Positions 1 to 5,851 of a stretch of DNA of 5,851 nt are shown here, one piece after another (position 1 is the stretch's first letter; each line of letters opens with the position of its first letter). Origin of the DNA: Actinomycetota bacterium (GTDB taxonomy: Bacteria > Actinomycetota > Acidimicrobiia > IMCC26256 > PALSA-610); the NCBI GenBank assembly GCA_005779345.1, contig SXJQ01000122.1, positions 1 through 5,851 of the forward strand. Reading direction: 5' to 3'. Made by a program: the position numbers and the translations under genes. Under the pieces are notes generated by a model, which saw only the letters and a program-made list of their open reading frames with translations, was not told where the DNA came from and ran no database searches.

Positions 1-356
1 ACCGTCGAACGGAGCGACGACGACGGCAGGCTCACGTCGATGCGCCAGCTGGGTCCGAGCGTGCGGTTGACCGGCAGGTCGTAACGCCCGCTGACGTCGG
101 TGCTGCGCGACACGACACCCCCGGCCGCGTTCGTCGCGGTCACCGTGGCTCCCGGCAGGCGATATTCCCAACCTGCGAGCGTGCCGTTCTGGTCGTCGTC
201 GCGCCAGACGTATCCGGAGAGCGTGATGTCGTTCGGACCCGCCGCCGCGACCAGCGCCTCGAGGGGCACGAGCACGGCGGTGGCGACCGCGGCGGCGAGC
301 AACGTTCGGGTCACCCGGGCCGCACGGTTTCGGGAGCGCGAGCCCGCCCGGGTCAC
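1..356 (-). CDS. Secreted protein with SdrD B-like / Cna B-type domain (N-terminal part, runs off left edge)
   Basis: This frame is open on the minus strand from about position 482 to the window edge, giving 118 codons from the chosen start. Residues 1-18 are Arg-rich. Residues 19-39 are a hydrophobic stretch ending LVAAAG, a typical signal peptide with an Ala-X-Ala cleavage region. From about residue 46 the sequence reads SGYVWRDDDQNG, then LPGATVTATNAAG and STDVSGRYDLPV. This matches the pattern of SdrD B-like / Cna B-type domains: Y-x-W-x-D-x-x-x-N-G, LPG-x-x-V, then T-D-x-x-G-x-Y. The Asp/Asn cluster is the usual calcium-binding region. I chose GTG at 356 because GAGGTG lies nine bases upstream. 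ATG at 413 is in frame but would put 19 extra residues before the signal peptide. The protein is probably exported and may be adhesive or structural. How many domains follow, and whether there is a wall anchor, cannot be seen. The domain call is fairly secure; the role is inferred. Confidence 0.75.
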   Translation of the reverse strand, partial: MTRAGSRSRNRAARVTRTLLAAAVATAVLVPLEALVAAAGPNDITLSGYVWRDDDQNGTLAGWEYRLPGATVTATNAAGGVVSRSTDVSGRYDLPVNRTLGPSWRIDVSLPSSSLRST

Positions 357-365
357 CCCGGTGGT

Positions 366-371
366 CACCTC
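366..371 (-). promoter_or_regulatory. Shine-Dalgarno site that decides the start of the secreted-protein gene
   Basis: Read on the minus strand, these bases are GAGGTG, a six-base match to the anti-Shine-Dalgarno complement. They lie nine bases before the in-frame GTG at 356. The upstream ATG at 413 has no comparable site, which favours the shorter protein with a normally placed signal peptide. Confidence 0.5.
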
Positions 372-463
372 GAACGCACGGTCGACCGCGCGATGAACAC
401 CGCCCTCCTCCATGCCCAGAGCGTCGACGCGACGCGCCTCGGTCTTGAGCCCGTTCCGTGCGG

Positions 464-492
464 GCTGACCTGGGAATACGACTCAGGTCGGC
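464..492. repeat. Imperfect palindrome in the divergent intergenic region (possible operator)
   Basis: GCTGACCTG (464-472) is mirrored by CAGGTCGGC (484-492). Eight of nine positions are complementary and the ninth is a T.G pair, with an 11-base spacer. It lies between the divergent secreted-protein gene and the pilin-like operon, about 43 bases before the GTG at 535. A dyad with this spacing and position fits a dimeric repressor or activator site. It could also be a stem-loop in either transcript. No regulator gene is visible to pair with it, so the function is inference. Confidence 0.4.
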
Positions 493-503
493 GTCGCGTC
501 GTA

Positions 504-518
504 CCGATATCGAATCGG
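504..518 (+). repeat. Short inverted repeat overlapping the pilin operon ribosome binding site
   Basis: CCGAT (504-508) and ATCGG (514-518) are perfect inverted copies around a five-base spacer. The right arm includes the first two bases of the GGAGGAGGG Shine-Dalgarno run. In mRNA a small hairpin here would partly cover the 5' edge of the ribosome binding site. The stem is only five base pairs, so it may be fortuitous. Confidence 0.3.
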
Positions 519-530
519 AGGAGGGCGGAG
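517..530 (+). promoter_or_regulatory. Strong Shine-Dalgarno tract before the first pilin-like gene
   Basis: GGAGGAGGG (517-525) followed by CGGAG (526-530) gives two overlapping Shine-Dalgarno options, 4 to about 10 bases before GTG at 535. This fixes GTG 535 as the start. It is the only strong ribosome binding site of the three-gene operon; the two downstream genes appear to be translationally coupled. No convincing -35/-10 pair was found between 414 and 516. Confidence 0.65.
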
Positions 531-534
531 TCTC

Positions 535-1107
535 GTGGAACCCCAACTGCGGACACTCGGGTGGACGGCTGCTATCGCGGACGCGAACGATGGCGCGAGC
601 GCGCGCGTTCAGGGCGAGCGGGGGCGACGCCGGGGCGAGCGCGGCGAGCTGCTCATCGAGACGCTGATCACGATCTCGCTCGTCGCCTTCGGGGTGGTCG
701 CCATAGTCGGCGCGCTCGGAACCGTGATCGGGTGGGGGAACGACGATCGCACCGCCACCCGATCCGAAGCGCTGCTGTGGAGCTACGCGGAGGCGTTCGC
801 GCGCGTGCCCTACGACGCGTGCACCGCCGGCGGTCCCACGCCCTACGGAGATGCCGCGGAGAGCGCGCTCCCGGTCGCGTTGCCCGACGGGACGCAACCG
901 GTTCCCGCCGGGGACGGTGACGGAACGACCGCGACGGTCGAGCTGACGGTCGCGTCGGTGGCGTACTGGAACGGCTCGACCGCGCTCGCAGAGTTCGTCG
1001 GGACCTGTACCGGTGGCGACACGGGTGTCCAGGCCGTGACCCTGTCGGCGCGCTCGGGCGACGGCGCCGCGTTGCGCGAGGTCGTCGTGTACAAGCGGGC
1101 AGCATGA
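535..1107 (+). CDS. Type IV prepilin-like protein (PilV-like minor pilin), 190 aa
   Basis: The protein has a 37-residue basic leader ending RGERG. A class III (prepilin peptidase) cleavage motif follows: G37 then E38-L-L-I-E42, with the conserved Glu at mature position +5. Residues 44-65 are a continuous hydrophobic helix. The usual Phe/Met at +1 is replaced by Glu, which is uncommon but tolerated in some minor pilins. The leader is long; typical ones are 6-25 residues. The rest is a small globular domain rich in Thr, Val and Ala, with two well-separated Cys (in YDACTAGG and GTCTGG) that could form a disulfide outside the cell. It starts at GTG behind a strong Shine-Dalgarno tract, and its stop overlaps the next start as ATGA. 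By order and size it resembles the PilV/GspI position of a minor-pilin cluster. The prepilin fold is well supported; the specific subfamily is inferred. Confidence 0.8.
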   Translation: MEPQLRTLGWTAAIADANDGASARVQGERGRRRGERGELLIETLITISLVAFGVVAIVGALGTVIGWGNDDRTATRSEALLWSYAEAFARVPYDACTAGGPTPYGDAAESALPVALPDGTQPVPAGDGDGTTATVELTVASVAYWNGSTALAEFVGTCTGGDTGVQAVTLSARSGDGAALREVVVYKRAA

Positions 1108-1628
1108 CGGAGCGTCGCCGGGACGAACGGGGTCTCACGATTCCCGAGTTGATGATCTCGATCGTGATCCTCAGCCTCATCGTCGGCCCGCTCGCCGCGG
1201 CAATGATGTTCTTCCTCCAGAACGGCGAGACCTCGAACGCGATCTTCCAGGACGACGCGACCGCGCGACTCGCCGCGACTCACTTCACCGCCGACGTGCA
1301 GAGCGCGACGTCGGTGACGGTCGACGACGTCGCCGGTTGCGGCACCGGAACCGCGCTCGCGAGCTTGCGTTGGCAGGAGGACGCGGTCGAGTACGTCGCC
1401 TCGTGGTTCGCTCGCGCCGATGCTCGAGGGTCGGTGTTGGAGCGTCGTTCGTGCACCGATGGTGTCGAGACTGCGGTGTCGGAGATCGGTCGTCTGACTC
1501 CCACCGCGGTCCCCGAGATCACGTGTGCGCCGTCGTGCGCGACACCCGGCTCGGTGGAGCTGCGCGTGTCGGCCGCCGACGGATTCGCCTTCACGACCGT
1601 TGCTGCGCCGCGCGCGAGTGCCCCGTGA
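1104..1628 (+). CDS. Type IV prepilin-like protein (PilW-like minor pilin), 174 aa
   Basis: This protein has a short ten-residue charged leader (MTERRRDERG) and a classical prepilin peptidase site: G10 then L11-T-I-P-E15, with Glu at +5. Hydrophobic residues from about 16 to 38 form the N-terminal pilin helix that inserts in the membrane and later packs in the filament core. The extracellular domain (about 40-174) has five Cys, in GCGTG, RSCTDG and TCAPSCATP, so disulfide stabilisation is plausible. The ATG overlaps the upstream stop as ATGA and the stop overlaps the next ATG as TGATG. No good Shine-Dalgarno sequence is visible, so translation probably depends on coupling. Position and length suggest a PilW/GspJ-like minor pilin, though this family diverges too much to be sure from sequence reading alone. 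Confidence 0.82.
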   Translation: MTERRRDERGLTIPELMISIVILSLIVGPLAAAMMFFLQNGETSNAIFQDDATARLAATHFTADVQSATSVTVDDVAGCGTGTALASLRWQEDAVEYVASWFARADARGSVLERRSCTDGVETAVSEIGRLTPTAVPEITCAPSCATPGSVELRVSAADGFAFTTVAAPRASAP

Positions 1629-3115
1629 TGCGCGGGCGCGCCGAACGCGTCGACGCCGAGCGCGGCGGCGACGAACGTGGGGCGTCGATGATCATGGCGC
1701 TGGTGTTCGTCACCGTGTTCGGCATGACGATGGCGGCAACGCTCGGGTACGCAGACCAGGGATTCCGAACCGACCGCGCAGTCCAGGAGCGTCAATCGTC
1801 GCTCTACGGAGCGGGCGGCGCGCTCGACATGGCGATCGGCGCAATGCGTGGAGATCTCGAGTGGGGCGCTGCCGACGAAGCGTGTCGAACGCTCCCGGTC
1901 GTGCTCACCGACGGTCGTCGTGCCGAGGTCACCTGTACGGCGCGCGGCGATGCCGGCGCCGTGCGGGAGCGCTCGATGCGGGTCGGCGCGCCGGCCGACG
2001 TGCCGAGTCACGCGATCCTCACGAACAGCCGGCCGGCCGAGCCCGGGATCGCGCAGGCCGGTGGCACCCTGCCGGTGAGCGGTGCGGTCGTCGCGTCGTC
2101 GTCGATCGTGATCGCCAACGGGGGGACCCTCGACGCGGGCCGCGCGCCGGTGCACGCCGGCGGTGCCTGCGCAGTCGGACAGATCGTGTCGCGGCCCGCG
2201 GCCGTCTGCAACGCACCGACGACGAACGAGATCAGCGACGCCCTGACACGGGTGGGCGCCCCGACGGTCGCGCGTCCCGCTGTTCGGCGCGTGCCGTCGT
2301 GTCCCGGCCGCAACGCGTACGTCGCGCTCGCTCCGGGCCAGTACGACGACGCCGCGCCGTTGACGGCGCTCACCGACGGGTCGTGTCCGGGAGTCGTCGT
2401 GCACTTGTTGCCCGGCACGTTCTGGTTCAACTTCAGCCAACGCGGGCTCGCGGCCCAGTGGCGCATCACCGACCCGACCGCCGATGTGATCGCGGGGACC
2501 GCGAAGGACTGGACTCCCGGCCCGTGGCGCTCCCGGCCGACCATCCCGCTCGCGGGCGCCTGCGACGCCGAGCACCTCTCGGGTGCCCTGCTCGTGTTCT
2601 CGCGTGAGAGCGCGCTCTACGTGGGCGCGGCCCACAACGTCGAGGCATGTGCCTCCGCCGCGCCCGAGGGTCAGCGGATCGCGATCTATGGGCCCTCGGC
2701 GAGCACGGGCGCGCCCGCGGAGCAGGTGCAGACACGCTGCGTCGTGCTCGCCCGCGGTTGCCCGTTCATCATGGTGACGGGGTGGAGGGTCGGCGCCACC
2801 TCACAGTTGCGAGTGCACGGCACCGTGCTCGCGCCGTCGGGCGCGATCGGGATCGACTTCGCTCGCGGCGGTCAGGCACAGTTCGATCGCGGGGTGCTCG
2901 TCCGGTCGGTGGCGACCTGGGGAAGCCCGTCGGCGGGCCTCTCACCCGTGTTCGCGGTCCCGGCGTCGGCCTCGGCGATTCCCGACCGCGTCGTCGAACT
3001 CGTGGTCACCATCGATGGCGTGCGACACGGACGCGCGCTCGTGCGATTCGGCGACGGTGGCGGCGACACTCCGGGCGCGACGGTGACGATCAGCGAGTGG
3101 AACGTGGTGCTCTGA
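1628..3115 (+). CDS. Large PilX-like pilin-associated protein, 495 aa, third gene of the minor-pilin operon
   Basis: The start is ATG 1628, overlapping the previous stop as TGATG; GTG 1625 is an alternative. The reading frame is open back to 1337, but that stretch is a shadow of the preceding gene. The leader ends GGDERG, followed by A19-S-M-I-M23 and a hydrophobic segment to about residue 39. This is like the PilX N-terminal segment: a prepilin-type helix, but Met instead of Glu at +5. GspK/PilX-type tip proteins also often lack Glu5. The remaining ~450 residues are far larger than a normal pilin domain. They are Gly/Ala/Val-rich with many short beta-type stretches (for example SGAVVASSSIVIANGG and LRVHGTVLAPSGAIGIDF), which suggests a beta-rich or solenoid-like body. 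About ten Cys are present. I recognise no catalytic motif. The most likely role is a pilus tip or cap protein, possibly adhesive. The pilin-like N-terminus is clear; the body's function is unknown. Confidence 0.75.
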   Translation: MRGRAERVDAERGGDERGASMIMALVFVTVFGMTMAATLGYADQGFRTDRAVQERQSSLYGAGGALDMAIGAMRGDLEWGAADEACRTLPVVLTDGRRAEVTCTARGDAGAVRERSMRVGAPADVPSHAILTNSRPAEPGIAQAGGTLPVSGAVVASSSIVIANGGTLDAGRAPVHAGGACAVGQIVSRPAAVCNAPTTNEISDALTRVGAPTVARPAVRRVPSCPGRNAYVALAPGQYDDAAPLTALTDGSCPGVVVHLLPGTFWFNFSQRGLAAQWRITDPTADVIAGTAKDWTPGPWRSRPTIPLAGACDAEHLSGALLVFSRESALYVGAAHNVEACASAAPEGQRIAIYGPSASTGAPAEQVQTRCVVLARGCPFIMVTGWRVGATSQLRVHGTVLAPSGAIGIDFARGGQAQFDRGVLVRSVATWGSPSAGLSPVFAVPASASAIPDRVVELVVTIDGVRHGRALVRFGDGGGDTPGATVTISEWNVVL

Positions 3116-3142
3116 CCGGTGCGGCGCCACCACCGCGCCACC

Positions 3143-3148
3143 TACATT
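3143..3148 (+). promoter_or_regulatory. -10-like hexamer for a probably leaderless Nudix transcript
   Basis: TACATT fits the TAnnnT pattern of actinobacterial -10 elements. It ends seven bases before ATG 3156, so transcription would begin at or next to the A of the start codon. No Shine-Dalgarno sequence precedes that ATG. These two facts together suggest a leaderless mRNA. No clear -35 hexamer is at standard spacing; CTGACC at 3113-3118 is too far upstream. Confidence 0.45.
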
Positions 3149-3155
3149 GCGCTCG

Positions 3156-3833
3156 ATGACGCGGGGTGGCCGACAGCACATTCCCCGACCCGCTGGCTGG
3201 CGCGCCGGCGGGCCTGCGCCGTGGGCACACCTCGCTGCGGTGGATCGCCGCTTCACGCTCGCCGAGGTCGTCACCGCGTTCGCCGCGCACCCTCCGGCCC
3301 GCCGCGACCACTTCGCCGGCGCGGGCGCCCGCGCCGCGGCGGTGCTCGTCCCGGTGTTCGAGGAAGACGGCGAGGCGCGTCTCATCCTCACGAAGCGCCC
3401 CGACACCCTGCCGACCCATCAGGGACAGATCGCGTTCCCCGGCGGCAAACTCGATCCGGCCGTCGACCGCGACCTGGTCGACGCCGCGCTCCGTGAGGCA
3501 TACGAGGAGATCGCGCTGGACCGCGAGTCGGTCGAGATCGTCGCCGAACTCGACCACATCGGCACCGTGGTCTCCGCTTTCCTGATCGCGCCGTTCGTCG
3601 GGGTGCTCCCGGGGCGCCCGATCGTCGCCGCGCACCCCCGCGAGGTCACCGCGGTCTTCGACGTCGCGCTCTCCGAGCTTCTCGACGAGGCGACGTGGCG
3701 TGAGGAACGGTGGGACGTGCCGTGGGCCCCCGACGCGTCGATGACATTCTTCGAACTCGCCGGCGAGACGGTCTGGGGAGCGACCGCCCGGATCCTGACG
3801 AACCTGCTCGCGCATCTGACGAGCAGCCGCTGA
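3156..3833 (+). CDS. Nudix hydrolase, CoA pyrophosphatase (NudL/NUDT7) type, 225 aa
   Basis: The protein probably hydrolyses CoA or related CoA derivatives to 3',5'-ADP and phosphopantetheine, in the cytoplasm with Mg/Mn. The CoA-pyrophosphatase extension is present: LTKRPDTLPTHQGQIAFPGG (about residues 78-97) matches the family pattern LTKR-x(3)-L-x-x-H-x-G-Q-I-A-F-PGG. It is followed by the Nudix helix L-REAYEEIAL (about 112-121) with the metal-binding Glu residues. The canonical Gly of the REUxEExGU box is Ala here (EEIAL, not EEIGL). A conserved C-terminal WGATARIL segment is also typical. The N-terminus GRQHIPRP...GGPAPW supports ATG 3156; TTG 3147 and GTG 3240 are weaker starts. It follows the pilin operon by 40 bases and is 129 bases before guaB3, so it is probably its own unit. 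Family assignment is strong. The exact substrate could be another dinucleotide or acyl-CoA. Confidence 0.88.
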   Translation: MTRGGRQHIPRPAGWRAGGPAPWAHLAAVDRRFTLAEVVTAFAAHPPARRDHFAGAGARAAAVLVPVFEEDGEARLILTKRPDTLPTHQGQIAFPGGKLDPAVDRDLVDAALREAYEEIALDRESVEIVAELDHIGTVVSAFLIAPFVGVLPGRPIVAAHPREVTAVFDVALSELLDEATWREERWDVPWAPDASMTFFELAGETVWGATARILTNLLAHLTSSR

Positions 3834-3900
3834 CGCGACGCCTGGCGCGTGGCCTCCGAAACGCGGTGCTGCAATCACCCGAAGTCGTGGCCGTTGATGC

Positions 3901-3918
3901 GGGTCGCCGCGGCGGCCC
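3901..3918. repeat. GC-rich near-perfect palindrome upstream of guaB3
   Basis: GGGTCGCCGCGGCGGCCC is self-complementary over all 18 bases except one T.G pair. As RNA it would make a seven-base-pair stem with a four-base loop. It lies 67 bases after the Nudix stop and five bases before the -10-like hexamer of guaB3. There is no T-run after it, so it is not a standard intrinsic terminator. It could be an operator, a weak U-less terminator for the Nudix gene, or a chance product of high GC. Confidence 0.35.
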
Positions 3919-3923
3919 GGGAT

Positions 3924-3929
3924 TAGGAT
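3924..3929 (+). promoter_or_regulatory. -10-like hexamer of the guaB3-guaA operon
   Basis: TAGGAT fits the TAnnnT -10 pattern and stands out in very GC-rich surroundings. It would give a start of transcription near 3936 and a leader of about 27 bases containing the Shine-Dalgarno AGGGAG. No -35 hexamer is at 16-18 base spacing; TTGATG at 3894-3899 is 24 bases away, too far for a normal promoter. Confidence 0.45.
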
Positions 3930-3950
3930 GGCCGTTTCCCCTTTCGGAGT

Positions 3951-3956
3951 AGGGAG
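3951..3956 (+). promoter_or_regulatory. Shine-Dalgarno site of guaB3
   Basis: AGGGAG lies six bases before GTG 3963. It supports this GTG over the nearby out-of-frame GTG at 3956 and the ATG at 3928. Confidence 0.6.
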
Positions 3957-3962
3957 TGGCCG

Positions 3963-5132
3963 GTGGAAGTCGAGATCGGCATCGGAAAGTCGGGTCGACG
4001 GGCCTACGGGTTCGACGACATCGCGATCGTCCCGAGTCGGCGAACGCGCGATCCCGAAGACGTCGACATCTCCTGGGACCTCGACGGGCAGCGCTACGAA
4101 CTGCCGATGATGGCGAGCGCGATGGACGGTGTGGTCTCGCCCGCGACCGCGATCGAGATCGGCAATCTCGGTGGGCTCGCGTGCTTGAACCTCGAGGGGT
4201 TGTGGACGCGCTACGACGACCCCGACTCGATCTTCGAAGAGATCGCCGAGCTGCCGACCGAGAAGGCCACGCGCCGCATGCAGCAGCTCTACCAGGAGCC
4301 GATCAAGCCCGAGCTCATCGGTCGGCGCATCCAGGAGATCAACGCTGCCGGCGTTCGTTCGTGCGCGTCGCTCACGCCCCAACGCGTGGAGGAATACGCG
4401 CCGCTCGTGCTCGAAGCCGAACTCGACGTCCTCGTCATCCAGGGCACCGTCGTCTCGGCCGAGCACGTCTCGAAGCACCCCGATCGCCAGCCGCTCAACC
4501 TCAAGAAGTTCATTCGCGAGATCGACCTGCCGGTGATCGTCGGCGGTTGCGCGTCGTACTCCACGGCGTTGCACCTGATGCGCACGGGCGCGGTCGGGAT
4601 CCTCGTCGGTGTCGGTCCGGGTCACGCGTGCACGACCCGCGGCGTGCTCGGCATCGGCGTGCCGCAGGCCACCGCGATCGCCGACGCGGCCGGCGCGCGC
4701 ATTCGCCACCTCGACGAGACCGGCGTGTACGTGCAGGTCATCGCCGACGGTGGGATGCGCACGGGTGGCGACGTCGCCAAGGCGATCGCGTGCGGCGCCG
4801 ACGCCGTGATGATCGGCTCCCCGCTCGCCGGTGCGTACGAGGCTCCCGGGCGCGGGCACCACTGGGGCATGGCGACCTTCCACCCGACGTTGCCGCGTGG
4901 TGCGCGGGTCTACGCGGGCAAGAAGGGAACGCTCGGCGAGATCCTGATCGGACCCGCGCACGAGAACGACGGCTCGCTGAACCTCTTCGGTGGACTCCGC
5001 ACCTCGATGGCGACGACCGGCCACGAGACCATCAAGGAGTTCCAGAAGGCCGAGGTCATGGTGGCGCCGTCGCTCCAGACGGAGGGCAAGTCGCTCCAGC
5101 GCGCCCAGGGCGTCGGCATGGGCCAGAAGTAG
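3963..5132 (+). CDS. guaB3: GuaB3 family IMP dehydrogenase/GMP reductase-related protein, 389 aa
   Basis: This is a TIM-barrel protein of the IMPDH/GMPR superfamily, of the short actinobacterial 'IMP dehydrogenase family' type. It starts with the N-terminal YGFDDIAIVPSRRT and has LPMMASAMDGV at 48-57. The catalytic-cysteine loop GVGPGHACTTRGVLGIGVPQ spans 216-235 with Cys223. The phosphate-binding DGGMRTGGD is at 262-270, GADAVMIGSPLAG at 278-290, and the C-terminal GGLRTSMATTG at 343-353. There is no pair of CBS (Bateman) domains between barrel strands, and at 389 residues it is about 100 shorter than a canonical IMPDH. The usual SYRGMGS segment and the mobile flap with its Arg-Tyr dyad are replaced by HHWGMATFHPTLPRGARV (299-316), which is far shorter. 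The loop Ser of GPGSxC is His221. Seven bases separate it from guaA, so cotranscription is expected. Family membership is secure. Whether it makes XMP, reduces GMP or does something else is unresolved for actinobacterial members. Confidence 0.92.
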   Translation: MEVEIGIGKSGRRAYGFDDIAIVPSRRTRDPEDVDISWDLDGQRYELPMMASAMDGVVSPATAIEIGNLGGLACLNLEGLWTRYDDPDSIFEEIAELPTEKATRRMQQLYQEPIKPELIGRRIQEINAAGVRSCASLTPQRVEEYAPLVLEAELDVLVIQGTVVSAEHVSKHPDRQPLNLKKFIREIDLPVIVGGCASYSTALHLMRTGAVGILVGVGPGHACTTRGVLGIGVPQATAIADAAGARIRHLDETGVYVQVIADGGMRTGGDVAKAIACGADAVMIGSPLAGAYEAPGRGHHWGMATFHPTLPRGARVYAGKKGTLGEILIGPAHENDGSLNLFGGLRTSMATTGHETIKEFQKAEVMVAPSLQTEGKSLQRAQGVGMGQK

Positions 5133-5139
5133 GCGGGTC

Positions 5140-5851
<712 letters not shown>

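Noticed and set aside
393..920. Plus-strand frame of 175 codons near the divergent region
   Set aside because: It overlaps the better supported pilin-like gene starting at 535, is Arg-rich and has no motif.
1337..1627. Upstream extension of the third pilin-like gene in the same frame
   Set aside because: It overlaps the second pilin gene almost entirely and is Arg-rich. The real start is ATG 1628, overlapping the previous stop, directly before the prepilin-like leader.
1280..2635. Minus-strand open frame of 451 codons opposite the second and third pilin-like genes
   Set aside because: The composition is Arg/His/Gly-rich low complexity, with no ribosome site or motif. The plus strand has prepilin motifs and coupled starts.
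3118..3131. GGTG / CACC hairpin just after the third pilin-like gene as a terminator
   Set aside because: It has only four base pairs and no T-tract. Chance is likely at this GC content.
3833..3850. ACGCG / CGCGT stem after the Nudix stop as a terminator
   Set aside because: The stem is five base pairs with an eight-base loop and no T-run follows, too weak for an intrinsic terminator call.

Overview
This is a GC-rich window (strong G/C bias at third codon positions, frequent GTG starts) with gene families typical of an actinobacterium. Two points suggest Actinomycetota, possibly an Acidimicrobiia-like lineage: an actinobacterial-type GuaB3 next to guaA, and a minor-pilin cluster of the kind found in Gram-positive type IV pilus systems. 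The lineage is inferred from protein style, not from a marker gene.

Layout. (1) Positions 1-356, minus strand: the N-terminal part of a secreted protein with a signal peptide and an SdrD B-like / Cna B-type domain, cut by the left edge. (2) Positions 357-534: a short divergent intergenic region with two inverted repeats, the second touching a strong Shine-Dalgarno sequence. (3) Positions 535-3115, plus strand: a tightly overlapping three-gene operon of prepilin-like proteins, in the order PilV-like, PilW-like and a large PilX-like protein. All three have an ERG leader end followed by a hydrophobic helix. The third has Met instead of Glu at +5 and carries a body of about 450 residues. (4) Positions 3156-3833: a Nudix hydrolase of the CoA pyrophosphatase type, probably translated from a leaderless mRNA. 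(5) Positions 3834-3962: a 129-base intergenic region with a GC-rich palindrome, a -10-like hexamer and a good Shine-Dalgarno sequence. (6) Positions 3963-5132: guaB3, an IMP dehydrogenase/GMP reductase family protein without CBS domains. (7) Positions 5140 to the right edge: guaA (GMP synthase), truncated just after the start of its ATP-pyrophosphatase domain.

How the genes work together. The three pilin-like proteins probably form a minor-pilin or tip-initiation complex of a type IV pilus or pseudopilus; the assembly ATPase, platform protein and prepilin peptidase are not in the window. The divergent Cna B/SdrD-type gene is also an envelope or extracellular protein and shares the regulatory gap, so co-regulation is possible. 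guaB3 and guaA are seven bases apart and are almost certainly cotranscribed for guanine nucleotide synthesis. The Nudix gene sits between these two groups and looks independent. The points most worth checking are the shortened active-site flap in GuaB3, the large putative tip pilin, and the palindromes in the divergent intergenic region.
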